DNA from: Agapetus fuscipes
Lineage: Eukaryota; Arthropoda; Insecta; Trichoptera; Glossosomatidae
Assembly: GCA_951799405.1 (NCBI GenBank)
Contig: OX637339.1
Span: forward strand, 186,001 to 250,000
Direction: 5' to 3'
DNA: 64,000 bases
Below are positions 52,558 through 63,282 of the stretch, in pieces (the stretch's first letter is position 1; each line of letters opens with the position of its first letter). Made by a program: the position numbers and the translations under genes. Under the pieces are notes generated by a model. That model was not told the origin of the DNA, ran no database searches, and saw only the letters and a list, made by a program, of their open reading frames with translations.

Positions 52558-52800
52558 ACATAATCTTAGTTGCAAAGCTAAATAAACATTTAAGAGTCAA
52601 ATTAAATGCATTCCCACTGCATTCCCACAAACACACACGCGTACAGACGTTGCATATTTACTTACAGATTAAAATCCAAACCTCCTGAATTCCACTCTAC
52701 AACATTTGCCGACCTACCCTGAAACAGAGGTGCCATTAGAAAAGTGAACCATTTCTTACAGTATGGGAGGTCAGCCTCACACCAGCCTGTAAATAAAAAA
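52558..52800 (-). mobile_element. element C copy
   Basis: ACATAATCTTAGTTGCAAAG to CACACCAGCCTGTAAATAA; internal GCATTCCCACT duplication. Confidence 0.75.
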
Positions 52801-53221
52801 AAACAGGAATCCATTTTTTATTCACTATAGGCGATGCCGCATAGCCTGTGGAGTGCGTAAGTCCAGTGCGGTTCACCCTGCACTTTATTTTGATACACGC
52901 CGCTACGAGTATTTTTGAATAATTTAGATGCGAAGTGGCTGCTCGGACAGCTGTGAAAGCCTCGCGCGCCACGTGACCTCATGGTCCACACACGGAACAT
53001 GGCCTCCCAATGCTGAGTAATTTATTTCCTGATGGTGGACCTTAAAATATCACTAACCTGCTGAATATAAATTTCATTTTACGTGAAAATGTAATCGAGA
53101 AAGTATTGGTTTTAAGGACCAAATTAAAAGCGTATTTTTTTCACTATTTTGAATATGCAACATGGTATCGTCGTTAACAATTAGTTCTTTGGCGCCTTTT
53201 TTTCGTTTTAAACATATGAAA
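52801..53221. other. unassigned; GC-richer patch 52830-53000
   Basis: Contains CACGTGACCTCATGGTCC; no gene recognised. Confidence 0.3.
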
Positions 53222-53452
53222 AATGGTTCCTTGACTTGTAGGTTGGTATGAGGCTGAGCACCCAAACTGTAAAAATAGTTCACTTTGCCAATGCGACCTC
53301 TTTTTCAGGGAAGATCGGAAAAAGTTGCAGGATGTATGTTCATTGGATGTTTGGATATTAATTTGTAAGTACACATATAGCATTTGTAAGCTCAAACTTA
53401 CACTGTCTGTTTGTGTGCATGCATTAAAAATGAATTGTAAATATTAATAGAT
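53222..53452 (+). mobile_element. element C copy
   Basis: GTTCCTTGACTTGTAGGTTGG to ATGCATTAAAAATGAATTG. Confidence 0.8.
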
Positions 53453-53454
53453 TG

Positions 53455-53800
53455 ACCCGTAGTTCAGCGGTAACACTTAGAACAAGTAATTGGAAGGTTG
53501 TCATTTCGAATCCTGGCAGAGCACAATAAATATACCTCTTATATTTTCAAATATGCTCTTTGCTGGGTTGAAAAATTCATAAACCTTTACCAAAGGTCCA
53601 TCCAGCCTTATAGCGACTGGGTCTTGCTTGAGAATTGACGCTTTCTACAGCGACGATAAAGCTTGCAGAGGGCACGGCGTTGCGAGAGGGTTGGCGTAAA
53701 GCCGGCCCCCTTACCTGTAAAAATAAAATGGTACCACTCCCCCCTTTGGAGAAAACGCGAAAAGGAATTGCACTATATGCGCAGCTTAGTAGCGTAGCGC
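53455..53800 (+). mobile_element. SINE-B joined to SINE-A tail
   Basis: B head and body to AAAGCTTGCAGAGGGCACGG, then a direct switch to the A body at GGGTTGGCGTAAAGCCGGCC and A tail. The junction is farther into B than in the usual composite. Confidence 0.75.
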
Positions 53801-54553
53801 TTAGCGTACTGAAACATAAAGCAAGAAAAACAAAAAGACGAAGAAGAAAATGTATTCATTTCCCTAAGTAAATAGACACCGAGCATTTCATACTTTGAGT
53901 AAATATTTTTTGTGTATCTTAGCTACATTAAAGAGAAGTAATTTATGTATGAAAAACATGACATCAAAGGAGGATTAATCTTAATATTGCCGTCCCTCTC
54001 TAGGAACGCTTAGCCTACTTTCGCTTTGAGTTATTTGTTTTGAAAGGCGTGCGGATCTCTGCCTTCTCTTTCTATCTTGCTCCAATTAATAATAATAAAA
54101 TTACAAGGGTGATTTTTCATCTTGGCACTCGTTTACTTTAAAATTGTTGCTGCAGCTTTAAACAGCGATGTTGTGTATTTGACGCATTGAAAGTAAGCAG
54201 GTGCGAGGGAGATAGATGACAAAACGATTTATTGCTAAGTTACAATTGTTCGCACGATTTTTGTAGAAAAGGAGAACAATCCATGACAGATTGCATCGAC
54301 AGTGAGGGTTGGCAGCAGTGTTATAGAAAAACGCTGACAAGGTGATATAAAGACTGCGTCAAATAACAAAAATAGAGAAATGCCAAAGTGACAGAGCATT
54401 GAAAGGCAATTTAACAAATACAAAAAGATCTTTAGTGGCTTTTCGACTGATTTTCAAGAAAACAATAAAAAACATTCGTTCCCGCTGACAGTTGATTATT
54501 ATTTTAGTTTGCGATACATCACTGTTAAAAAATCTTTTTCCCTACATGTTGTC
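53801..54553. other. unassigned sequence
   Basis: No recognised repeat or exon. Confidence 0.3.
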
Positions 54554-54606
54554 GAAGGTTGTGGGTTCTAATCCCAACGGAGAAGAATAAATATACCATT
54601 TTTATT

Positions 54607-54852
54607 GATTGTAGAGGCATTAACTTTGTAATCGTTCATCATTAAGGATAAAAGAAAAACAGCTTGGTTTTCGATTACGTGAGTTTATATATTTTTATAC
54701 TACAACCGGTTTCGCAAACATCCGTTTGCATCGTCAGGTGGTTAAATTAATTTTTATTAATTTAACCACCTGACGGATGTTTGCGAAACCGGTTGTGGTA
54801 TAAAAATATATATACTCACGTAATCGAAAACAAAGCTGTTTTTCTTTTATCC
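54607..54852 (+). mobile_element. non-autonomous PLE-like foldback
   Basis: 246 bp between 15-bp duplications TATACCATTTTTATT (54592-54606 and 54853-54867). The inner arms (about 54640-54741 and 54760-54850) are inverted copies. The left arm holds a hammerhead; in the right arm 8 nt of the core/stem II strand are deleted. Confidence 0.8.
54700..54741 (-). ncRNA. hammerhead motif, one stem I mismatch
   Basis: As the 11.3 kb copy, but stem I is CCAC with GTAG, giving one mismatch. Confidence 0.65.
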
Positions 54853-54975
54853 TATACCATTTTTATTTTCAAATATTTTTTTGCTGGGTTGAAAGCTTCA
54901 TATACCTTAACCAAAGAGCAGTCGCCATAAGACCATTCAGCCTTACAGCAACTGAATTTTGTTGGAGAATTTTTC

Positions 54976-55489
54976 TCTCAAAAAAAGCTACTTTAAATTT
55001 TGAACATATTTATGGGATTTTTTTAGGATAATTTAGGTAGGTCAATTCTGAAATTTCCGTGTGATTGCTGGGCACAATTGAAACGTGTGTGTAAGGTGTG
55101 TTTGTATTTGTGTAAAATTCTATCTCGATTGCTTTAATTCTGTCGCTAGGAGTGCTTCTAAAATTGGACCCCAGGTAATAGCTCGGCACACATATACAAG
55201 TGAACTTTGGGACAAAGTAAATATCAGCAACTCAAATACCGGGTAAAGCAAATAACAATAATAAGAATAATAATTTGTTGTGTGACGTCACGCGCGTAAA
55301 TACCACGCAGGGGAAAAGTTGTCTTGTAATGTTGACGCAGCGGAGGAACATATAGTTGAGCAGGAAAATGATGAGTTGATCAGAGAAGGGGAAATGTGAC
55401 TGAATGGGAAAAGAAAATATCTGTCACGTTGGCAAATAGTGTTTTCAGTGGTGGTGCACATTTTTTCTGGTCCGATTTTTCACTTACTT
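54976..55489. other. unassigned sequence
   Basis: No recognised content. Confidence 0.3.
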
Positions 55490-55890
55490 GTCTTGTATCC
55501 TGCCGCCATTCCTCTAGGGGTGGCCGTTACTTCCACACAAGTGCCTCCACTTGACTTCATCTCTGCATACTTCTTTCATCTCATCTAGTTTCATCACTCT
55601 TTTCATGCACGATCTTCTCTTGTTTCCACTCTGTAAATTCCATTCATTCGCAATCTCACTTATCTGATCAATTCATTCTTTTCTAGGTCTTCCCCTTCCA
55701 CGCTTACCAATTACATTCCCTTATACACTTTTTTTGTCAGTCGGTCTTCATTCATCCTTTCAATATGTCCAAACCATCGCATCACACTTCTTTGAACTTT
55801 CACTTTCACGCTTTCTTTTACTCCGCATTCATTCAGAACCCATTCGTTTCTCACTCTATCTTTCAGTGTTTTTCCTGTCATACTTCTCAA
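55490..55890 (-). mobile_element. RTE-like LINE C-terminal fragment, decayed
   Basis: TTGTATCCTGCCGCCATTCC at the 3' side and CATTCTTTTCTAGGTCTTCC within; ends near TTTTTCCTGTCATACTTCTC. Confidence 0.7.
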
Positions 55891-55894
55891 ACAA

Positions 55895-56100
55895 TAACAA
55901 TATAAGGATAATTTATTCGGTAAGCATTAATTTTGCGTGAATAACACTTCAAGAGCTTTCTTTAAGCTTGATAGTCAATTTCAGAATGCGCCTATTTTAC
56001 AAGTAAGACCCAGTTCCAGTATAATTAGATGGGCCTTTGAAGATTAGTTTTTGGTAAAGTCATATGAATTTTTCAACCCAGCAAAGAGCATGTTTTCTTT
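55895..56100 (-). mobile_element. SINE-B copy, old
   Basis: TATAAGGATAATTTATTCGG ... AAGTAAGACCCAGTTCC ... AACCCAGCAAAGAGCATG; head lost. Confidence 0.65.
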
Positions 56101-56204
56101 TTGAAAAACATTGAATCCTTTCCTTATTCCAGGATGGTCTGCAGCTCTGGTAGATAAGAATCTCGCTCAATCGCACCGAAAAAATAGAACTTTAGACGCT
56201 GGGA

Positions 56205-56425
56205 TGGTCACGGGGATGAGACGGTGGCGCTGGAATTTGCGTTATTGATACTAACGCCGGTTTGAGCCCCGCCTGCGTCATGTCGTATCAACAATAACTT
56301 CGATCCTGGTTCAACAGATGCCATTGGGTAGTCATTAATTATTAATTCACTGAAAAAATTACATCATTAATTAATTATTAATTCATATGATTAATACCCG
56401 TTTCTGGCAAGGCAAAATAGGTAAG
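56205..56425 (+). mobile_element. SINE-D-related copy
   Basis: GCTGGGATGGTCACGGGG, GGTTTGAGCCCCGCCTGCG (B box), GATCCTGGTTCAACAGATGCC, ATTAATTATTAATT, GGCAAGGCAAAATAGG. Confidence 0.7.
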
Positions 56426-56439
56426 TGAATTTCTTTAAT

Positions 56440-56695
56440 CTATAATAATCCATAATCTAAGTTGCAAAGATATATTAACATTTAAAGCTTATATCAAATG
56501 CATACCCACAGACAAGCACGTGTAGTTCGCGCTTACAAATGCTGAATGTGTACTTACAAATAAAATCCAAGCCTCAAATGAACATAGCCCCTGCAACTTT
56601 TGCCGACCTTCCCTGACACAAGGGTGACATTGCCAAAGTGAACCAATTTTTACAGTATGAGTGGTCAGCCTCATACCAACCTATAAGTCAAGGAA
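56440..56695 (-). mobile_element. element C copy
   Basis: CCATAATCTAAGTTGCAAAG to CCAACCTATAAGTCAAGGAA. Confidence 0.85.
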
Positions 56696-57076
56696 GGCAT
56701 TCCTCTTCACAAATCTATTTTTTGAGAGAAAAAAAAACTTAATACAGGCAACCACTGTCTCCATTATTTAATGGAACTTAACATGTTTTCACCAAATATA
56801 AAGACAGATAGATATCTGGAACTTCCAGTGCGGCTGCTTCATGTACTCGCGTTGTCGTGGGTTGATATTGATTGATATGACAACACCACAATCACTTGCC
56901 ACACATACTGCCTATAGTTACCTTACAATAGCCGCGATGACGTAGGCAATATTATACATGTGCGGACCACTGGGGACGCCGACAAGCAAATCCAATTTGG
57001 TACTCTAACTTCCACGGCACACACGCGGCGGGTAAACAAAAAATACTTAATTTAATAACCACAGTAAACACAAAAA
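56696..57076. other. unassigned sequence
   Basis: Starts with a SINE-D end (GCATTCCTCTTCACAAATC). The rest is unrecognised. Confidence 0.35.
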
Positions 57077-57865
57077 ATGTCGCCATCACAAAGTGAAATA
57101 TTCTGTAATTATTTTATTAGGTACTCGAAAGAACTGATTTTTGACAGAACGGATGAAAATGAAGAATGCACGTTTATGTTGAATGGTAAGAAAGTTGAAA
57201 TTGTGGATGAATTTAGATACTTGGGAACTATGTTTGAGAAGAATGGAAAGATGACAAGAGAACTTGAGAATAGGATGTGTAAGGTCAAGCAAGTGGTCGG
57301 TGCAATAGGAAGAATAGCAAAGAACAAGCGATTGACGATGGATCTGAGAATGGCAGTACACAATGGCATATTGTTACCGACTTTGATGTATGGAAGTGAA
57401 GCATGGACAGTGAACGATAGCGAAATGAGTAAAGTATGTACGGTGGAAATGTAGCATTTGAGAAGCATGACAGGAAAAACTCTGAGGGATAGAGTTAGGA
57501 ATGAATGGGTAAAAAAAGAATGTAATTTGAAAGAGGATGTGAAAGTTAAGGTACAAAAGAATGTGATGAGATGGTTTGGGCATGTGGAAAGAATGAATGA
57601 TGATAGACTGACAAAGTATGTATACAAAGAAAGTGTGAAAGGAAAAAGAGGGAAGGGACGACCGAGAAAAGTATGGAGTGATCAGATTGAGGAGATTGTG
57701 AAAGAATGGGATCTACAAAGTGAGCGTAAAAGAAGAAAATGCATGAAAAAGGTGATGGATATAAATGAATTGAAAGAGGTATGTAAGGATAGGAAAAAAT
57801 GGAGGCAACTCTGCAGAGGCTCTGGCCACCCCTAGTGGAATGGCGACAGAGAGTTACAGTTACAG
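57077..57865 (+). mobile_element. RTE-like LINE C-terminal half, one nonsense codon
   Basis: A 252-codon reading frame broken only by TAG at 57452-57454, where the 34.2 kb copy has a lysine codon, so a single A-to-T change. Motifs: DEFRYLGTMFEKNGKMTREL, LMYGSEAWTV, MRWFGHVERMNDDRL, KGRPRKVWSDQIEEIVKEW, WRQLCRGSGHP. The 3' end is followed by GAGTTACAGTTACAG, a hexamer tail. The catalytic YxDD segment is upstream of the truncation. Confidence 0.85.
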
Positions 57866-57880
57866 TACAGTTACTACTAC

Positions 57881-58345
57881 TGGACCGGTCCGTAGTCTAA
57901 AAGAAACGCTTCGGACTCGTAAATGGATTTTTTTTTAATAGATTTGTCAAGAGGACAGCAATTCACCAATTTTTGCCTGGCCAGTTGTTTTAATACGAAA
58001 GCAGAAGCTTGTGTGTATGCAATGGCATCTGTTGAACCATGGTCGAAGTTACGGTCAAATGGGCCAGACGTGATTCGAAACAACTTTATTCTCTTCCATA
58101 TACGCTAGTCGAACATGTGACTTGAGCCCACGGCTATAACACCGACATTTGTATTTTCAAATATGCTCTACGCTGCAGGTGGGTACAAAATTCATATACC
58201 TCTACAAAAGACCGGTCACCAAAAGTTGATTCAGTCTTACAGTAGCTAGTCTTGCTTGAAAACTGGCGCTTTCTATCGCGACCACCAAGCTCGCAGAGGG
58301 CTCTTGAGCCGTGATTCACACAGAAACAGCGCTCACCAAATAAAT
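57881..58345 (+). mobile_element. SINE-B copy interrupted by SINE-D
   Basis: Head 57881-57926 (GGACCGGTCCGTAGTCTAAA, TTCGGACTCGTAAATGG), body and tail 58143-58345 ending CTCACCAAATAAATCGTC. Confidence 0.75.
57932..58085 (-). mobile_element. SINE-D copy
   Basis: GAGGACAGCAATTCACCAAT ... GCATCTGTTGAACCATGG ... TCAAATGGGCCAGACGTG; head truncated. Confidence 0.65.
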
Positions 58346-58394
58346 CGTCAGCGCTGACCAGTAGACTACGGATCGGTGCATGCATACGAGTATG

Positions 58395-58515
58395 CCTAAT
58401 AATAATATTATGATGATTTATTTGGTGAGCGCTGTTTTTGGGTGAATCACACCTCAAGAGTCATCTGCAAGCTTGGTCATCGCTATAGAAAGCACCAATT
58501 CTCAATCAAGACCTA
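58395..58515 (-). mobile_element. SINE-B tail half
   Basis: (AATAAT) tail to CACCAATTCTCAATCAAGAC; forms an inverted pair with the preceding SINE-B. Confidence 0.8.
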
Positions 58516-58768
58516 AAAATCTAAATCTAAATCTAAGCTGCAAGGATATGTATCATTTGAGATTCATATTAAATGCATTCCCACAAGCAGACACGCATAA
58601 TTTTGCGCTCACACATGCCGCATATGGACCTACAATATAAAAACCCAATTCTCAAATGGACATAACAACTCTTGCCGACTTTCCCTGAAACAGGGGTGAC
58701 ATTGGCAAAGTGAACCATTTTTTACAGTATGGGTGGTCAGCCTCATACCAACCTATAAGTCAAGGAAT
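58516..58768 (-). mobile_element. element C copy, well preserved
   Basis: (AAATCT)n tail to CCAACCTATAAGTCAAGGAA; one small deletion near GGACATAACAAC. Confidence 0.9.
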
Positions 58769-58916
58769 ATAAGCAATTAATCACATTTGAGTATAAAAAA
58801 TATATAATCACTGAACAATTAAACAGTAAAAAAAATAAAAAGCTACTACTTAAACATATTATATTAAAAAGTGATTTTGTTTTACAGCCTCAGACTTAAA
58901 CGCCAGCATTACAGAT

Positions 58917-59090
58917 CAACCGCCATTTCTTTCGGTCCTTGCATACTACTTTCATTTCATCCAGAGTCATAACCTTTTTCATACAAGCTCTCCTTTTATT
59001 ATGACTCTGGATATCCCATTCATTCGCTATTTCGGAAATTTGGTCGATCCATACCTTTCTCGGTCTTCCTCTACCACGACATCCATTGCA
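58917..59090 (-). mobile_element. RTE-like LINE 3' fragment
   Basis: AACCGCCATTTCTTTCGGTCC ... CTTTCTCGGTCTTCCTC; same subfamily as 26.3 kb. Confidence 0.7.
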
Positions 59091-59091
59091 T

Positions 59092-59232
59092 CCAAGACCC
59101 GTTGCTGTTAACAGTGATGGACCTTTGGTGACTGATCATTGGTAAAGGTATATGAATTTTTCAACCCAGCGAAGAGATTATTTCCACGACCTTCCATTTA
59201 TGAGTTCGAACCACTAGACTACGGACCGGTGC
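59092..59232 (-). mobile_element. SINE-B copy, shortened
   Basis: CCAAGACCCGTTGCTG ... AACCACTAGACTACGGACCGG; B box region partly deleted. Confidence 0.75.
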
Positions 59233-59242
59233 ATGCATACTA

Positions 59243-59398
59243 TATACTCTGAATATTCCATTCTTTCACAATTTCACCAATCTGATCAATACATGTTTTT
59301 TGCGCTCTTTTCACATTTCCTCTGTATGCAGGTACACTTTGTCTGCAGTCTCTCATCATCCATTTTTTCTACAAGCGGAAACCATCTCCTCACAATGT
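59243..59398 (-). mobile_element. RTE-like LINE fragment
   Basis: TTCTTTCACAATTTCACCAA and CAGTCTCTCATCATCCATTT; decayed. Confidence 0.55.
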
Positions 59399-59519
59399 AA
59401 TATGATCTCTTGAAGATAGACAATCCATCTCCTAAGTGCTTGAGTGCCGTATCTCCATCAGAGATGATTTCATATGCGCAATGTTTGTATGTGCAATGGA
59501 CCAATGTGTCTTCTAACTG

Positions 59520-59660
59520 TAACTGTAACTCTGTCGCCATTCCGCTAGGGGTGATCAGAGCCTCTGAAGAGCTGCCTCCATTTTTTTCTATCCTAACATA
59601 CCTCTTTCAATTAATTCATATCCATCACCTTTTTCATGCATTTTCTTCTTTTACGCTTCT
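59520..59660 (-). mobile_element. RTE-like LINE 3' terminus
   Basis: TGTAACTGTAACTCTGTCGCC hexamer tail, CTAGGGGTGATCAGAGCC, through CTTTTACGC. Confidence 0.75.
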
Positions 59661-59665
59661 TTTTC

Positions 59666-59830
59666 TTGTTCCTTGACTTATAGGTTGTTATGCGGCTGAC
59701 CACCCATACTGTAAAAAATGGTTAACTTTGCCAATGTCACCCCTGTTTCAGGGAAGGACGGCAAGAGTTGCAGGGCTTGTGTTCATTTGAGATTGGATTA
59801 TTATATTGTAGGTCCCCATGCGGCATGTGA
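59666..59830 (+). mobile_element. element C 5' half
   Basis: GTTCCTTGACTTATAGGTTG to CCCCATGCGGCATGTG. Confidence 0.85.
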
Positions 59831-59989
59831 TTATCATCTTCATGCTTTGCAGATGCCCAAACCATCTCACTCTGAAACCGGGAAATCGATTTTTAAAATA
59901 TTTCATTTAATTTTTATTTTTTATTTTGTATTATTTTTTAACTCTCTCATTTACGTCCTTTACGCTTTTTTCTTAGCTCAGATTGCATT

Positions 59990-60235
59990 TAAAATCTTAG
60001 TTGCAAAGACATATTAACATTCAAAACTGCATATCAAATGCATGCCCACAAACAGACACGTGTAAGTTCGCGCTTACAAACGCTGAATGTGTACATACAA
60101 CTAAAACCAAACCTCAAGTGAAAATAAGCCCTGTAACTTTTAGCGAGCTTCCTTGAAACAGGGGTGACATCGGCAAAGTGAACTATTTTTTACAGTATAG
60201 GTGGTCAGCCTCATACCAACCTATAAGTCAAGAAC
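59990..60235 (-). mobile_element. element C copy
   Basis: TTTAAAATCTTAGTTGCAAAG to CCAACCTATAAGTCAAG. Confidence 0.85.
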
Positions 60236-60524
60236 TACAAAATGTGATTTTTAAGATTTTTTAAGACAAAATGTGTTCATTTAAAGGTCATGTTTGAATC
60301 GCATGGTGGATAAGCCAAACAAGCACTAGGGGGACGTATCGGCGACAGCTTATTGATGGCCGTGTGGAGGAAATATACTTATATGTATATAGAGGCCTTT
60401 GTCTCTAAGGGAGAGATAGAGAAGTCTCTAGATTTCTCTATTTCTCTGTAGCAAAGTGACAAACAGAAAGACACTCAGTAGCTGTCAACGAACATGGGAT
60501 TCCCATCTACAAGATATCTATCTA
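60236..60524. other. unassigned; TCTCTA short repeats
   Basis: 60385-60455 is rich in CTCTA words; no gene. Confidence 0.3.
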
Positions 60525-60885
60525 TAATCTAAGTTGCAAAGATATATTGTCATTTAAGTATCACATTTTATGCATGCCCACAATCAAGCGAATATAAGGT
60601 CACGCTTACACATACTGCATGTCCATCTAAATCTAAGTTGCAAAGTATATTTCATTTGACATTCATATTAAATGCATTCCCCTAAGCAGACACGTAGATA
60701 TAAGTTCGCGCTAACACATGCCGCATATGAACCTACAACATACAAATATAAATCTCAAATGGGCATACACCCTGCAAGTCTTGCCGACCTTTCCTGAAAC
60801 AAGGGTGACATTGGTAAAGTGAACCATTTTCTACAGCATGGGTGGTCAGTCGCATAGCAACCTATAAGTCAAGGAACATACACAA
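60525..60885 (-). mobile_element. element C fragment plus full copy
   Basis: 60525-60627 is a 3' fragment; 60628-60885 is a full copy, head-to-tail with it. Confidence 0.8.
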
Positions 60886-60984
60886 CAAATTACATTTTAA
60901 AATCAACAAATCATAACATGTATGGACATCAAAAAGTACCAGAAAACAATTTTTAATTCAAAAAAACCATAGCTGCCAACATCA

Positions 60985-61160
60985 CAGTTTAACCGCCATT
61001 TCTTTTTGTCCTTACACACTTCTTTCATTTCCTCCAGAGACATAACCTTCTTCACAGAGACTCTTCTTTTATTATGACTCTGGATATTCCATCCATTCGC
61101 GATTTCGGAAATTTGGTCTTTCCATATTCCAAACTTTCTCGGTCTTCCTCTACCAACAAC
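60985..61160 (-). mobile_element. RTE-like LINE C-terminal fragment
   Basis: Minus-strand WKDQISEIANGWNIQSHNKR with an insertion after GRGRPRKF. Confidence 0.7.
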
Positions 61161-61170
61161 CAACCTATAA

Positions 61171-61589
61171 GGCCCGGTATATTGAACTGTAGTAATATTT
61201 TAGTTAACTATTACTTGAACTTTTATTCAAAATACTCAATCTCGAGTTAACTAAAACCGAGCATTGCCGAAGTATGAAGCCACGCCCCCAAATCTTGGAA
61301 ATAATTAAAATGCCATTCAAAAGCCTTAAAACAAACAACTATTCATAAAAATCATATCCCTTACCTTCATTAAGCTAGAAAACGAGACAAAAAATGTTCA
61401 GTTTGCAACAATTTGGATGAATCCTTATATTAAAAAAGAGCAGGTGCTGTCAGTGAAGCGCCGCCATCTTGAAAATCGAAAGTTAAAGTTACTAAATATT
61501 TACTGCTGAAATTCGGTGAGTGAAATATTATGATGATTTAACTAAAATGGCATTTTAGTTAACTTTACGATACTTCAAAATACCGGGCC
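61171..61589. mobile_element. PIF/Harbinger-like MITE
   Basis: 419 bp with ends GGCCCGGTATATTGAA and TTCAAAATACCGGGCC. The 3-bp duplication TAA (61168-61170 and 61590-61592) splits the element C string CCAACCTATAAGTCAAGGAA. A 3-bp TAA target and GG..CC ends suit PIF/Harbinger. No transposase. Confidence 0.8.
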
Positions 61590-61592
61590 TAA

Positions 61593-61944
61593 GTCAAGGA
61601 ACAACCTTAGAGTGCTGAAAATGTAATAAAATCTAATTCCTTGGGTGCTTTGTATTCCTGAATTGGAATAAACGTTAATTCCCACACCGTCCATCTTCCT
61701 TCCCCCTCTCCACTTGTCTGTTCACACATCCTCCCTCAGGGCACTTCCGACCCCTGAAGATCCCACACACTGTACAGGATCCAGACCCTAAATACTATCC
61801 AGCGCTCGAGTAAAGCCTGGAGTTTGAATTCGACGTTTAAAAACAGCAAAATGAGTTACAATACTACGGCTTTTTAAGAAACAAAGATACCTTTCTCATA
61901 GTCGATTTCTTAAAGGCAAAACTAAATAAAACTCGTCGGGGTTA
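61593..61944. other. unassigned sequence
   Basis: C-rich patch 61690-61790; no gene recognised. Confidence 0.3.
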
Positions 61945-62160
61945 TAGCCGCGGGGGCCAAGAGAGCTGATCTTTCTAGCGTATTTGGAATAGAATAACGT
62001 TGGTTTGATCCCCGCCTGGGTCATTTGACCATTACTTTGAACCTGGTTCAACAGATGTCATTGGGTAATTATTAATTAATAATTCATGAAAATAAACATT
62101 AATGAATTATGAATTGACGATATTAATACCTGCATTCCTGCATTCCTCTTCACAAATCTA
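61945..62160 (+). mobile_element. SINE-D copy
   Basis: GGGGGCCAAGAGAGCTGATC, GGTTTGATCCCCGCCTGGG, ATTAATTAATAATTC, CCTCTTCACAAATC. Confidence 0.8.
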
Positions 62161-62307
62161 TTTAAAATTAAAATAAAACCTTTCGGTTTATTGATTTGTG
62201 AAATTGTGGATAAAACATTTTATTCTTTCTAACTTTTCATAGTAAGTGAACTAATTATAAGGAAGTGCTCATGACAAACTTCTAAACTACAGGATTTTCA
62301 CACTTTT

Positions 62308-62540
62308 GCAGTGTTCCTTAACTTATAGGTTTGTATGCGGCTGACCGCCCATGCTGTAAATAATGGTTCACTTTGCCAATGTCACCCATGTTTCAGGAAA
62401 GGACGGAAAGAGTTGCATGGTGTATGTCCATTTGTTGTAGGTTCGCATGCGGCATGTGCAAGAGTGATCTTGTACGTGTCTGCTTGTAAGAATGCATATA
62501 ATGTGAATCCCCAATGTAACACATCTTTGCAACTTAGATA
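62308..62540 (+). mobile_element. element C copy
   Basis: GTTCCTTAACTTATAGGTTTG to TTTGCAACTTAGATAAAA. Confidence 0.85.
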
Positions 62541-62554
62541 AAATTTAATTATCA

Positions 62555-62650
62555 TTAATTGATGAGGCATTCACTTTGTAACCTTTCATTTTTTTTAAAA
62601 ATAAATTAAAAATAAAAAACAAATTGTATAAGGTTACGTGGCGAGTAAAA
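62555..62650. mobile_element. possible PLE-terminal relative, very diverged
   Basis: GAGGCATTCACTTTGTAACC ... AAGGTTACGTGGCGAG resembles the non-ribozyme half of the 11.2 and 54.6 kb elements; no hammerhead core follows. Confidence 0.35.
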
Positions 62651-62674
62651 TTTAATAATGATTAGATTCCATAC

Positions 62675-62890
62675 TACAAAAAATTGTTCACTATGCCAAT
62701 GCCCCTCCTGTTTCAGGGAAGGTCGGTAAAAAATGCTGGGTTAATGTTCATTTGAGGCTTGGATTTTATAGTGTAAGTACACATGCAGCATTTGTGAGCG
62801 CGAACTTACGCGTGATTGTTTGTGGGCATGCAATTAATATGAATTTTAAATGTAAATTTATATTTGTAACTTAGATTATATAGATTTGTC
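62675..62890 (+). mobile_element. element C copy
   Basis: AAATTGTTCACTATGCCAATG to TTGTAACTTAGATTATATAG; the first about 40 bp are absent. Confidence 0.8.
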
Positions 62891-63215
62891 AAAAACAATT
62901 CCCGTAATTTTTCACAGCTCTTCCGCCACATCTAGAGTTTTCATACCTCAAACAGCAACACACAAACGCGTAGACTCTGGTAACCGCACTCAATAGGTGT
63001 TACAACTAGCGATACAACATTACACCGGATGGGCCTTTAGGCAGCGCATACGCTCTCACGAATTAATTCAACCAACTGAATTATTCATCACATTCAAGGA
63101 TTTGTGTCCGTCTATTCTAACCGTTTATTAAACGGAGTCCGCAAACACAAAACTTTTCACGACTGGATGACGTCACAGGTTGATGTCTATAGTAAATGAG
63201 AAATAAATTTCTAGC
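62891..63215. other. unassigned sequence
   Basis: No recognised content. Confidence 0.3.
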
Positions 63216-63282
63216 GGTCTGTAGTGCAGTGGTTCACTCTACGGACTTGTGATCCGAAGGTAGTGGGTTTGATTCGATTGCG
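63216..63282 (+). mobile_element. SINE-B-like head fragment
   Basis: GTCTGTAGTGCAGTGGTTCAC, GGTAGTGGGTTTGATTCG; truncated by the next SINE. Confidence 0.6.

Larger units (their letters stand above)
54554..54975 (+). mobile_element. SINE-B copy interrupted by a hammerhead element
   Basis: Left part 54554-54606 (head side) and right part 54853-54975 (TTTTTTTGCTGGGTTGAAAG onward), sharing TATACCATTTTTATT. Confidence 0.8.
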
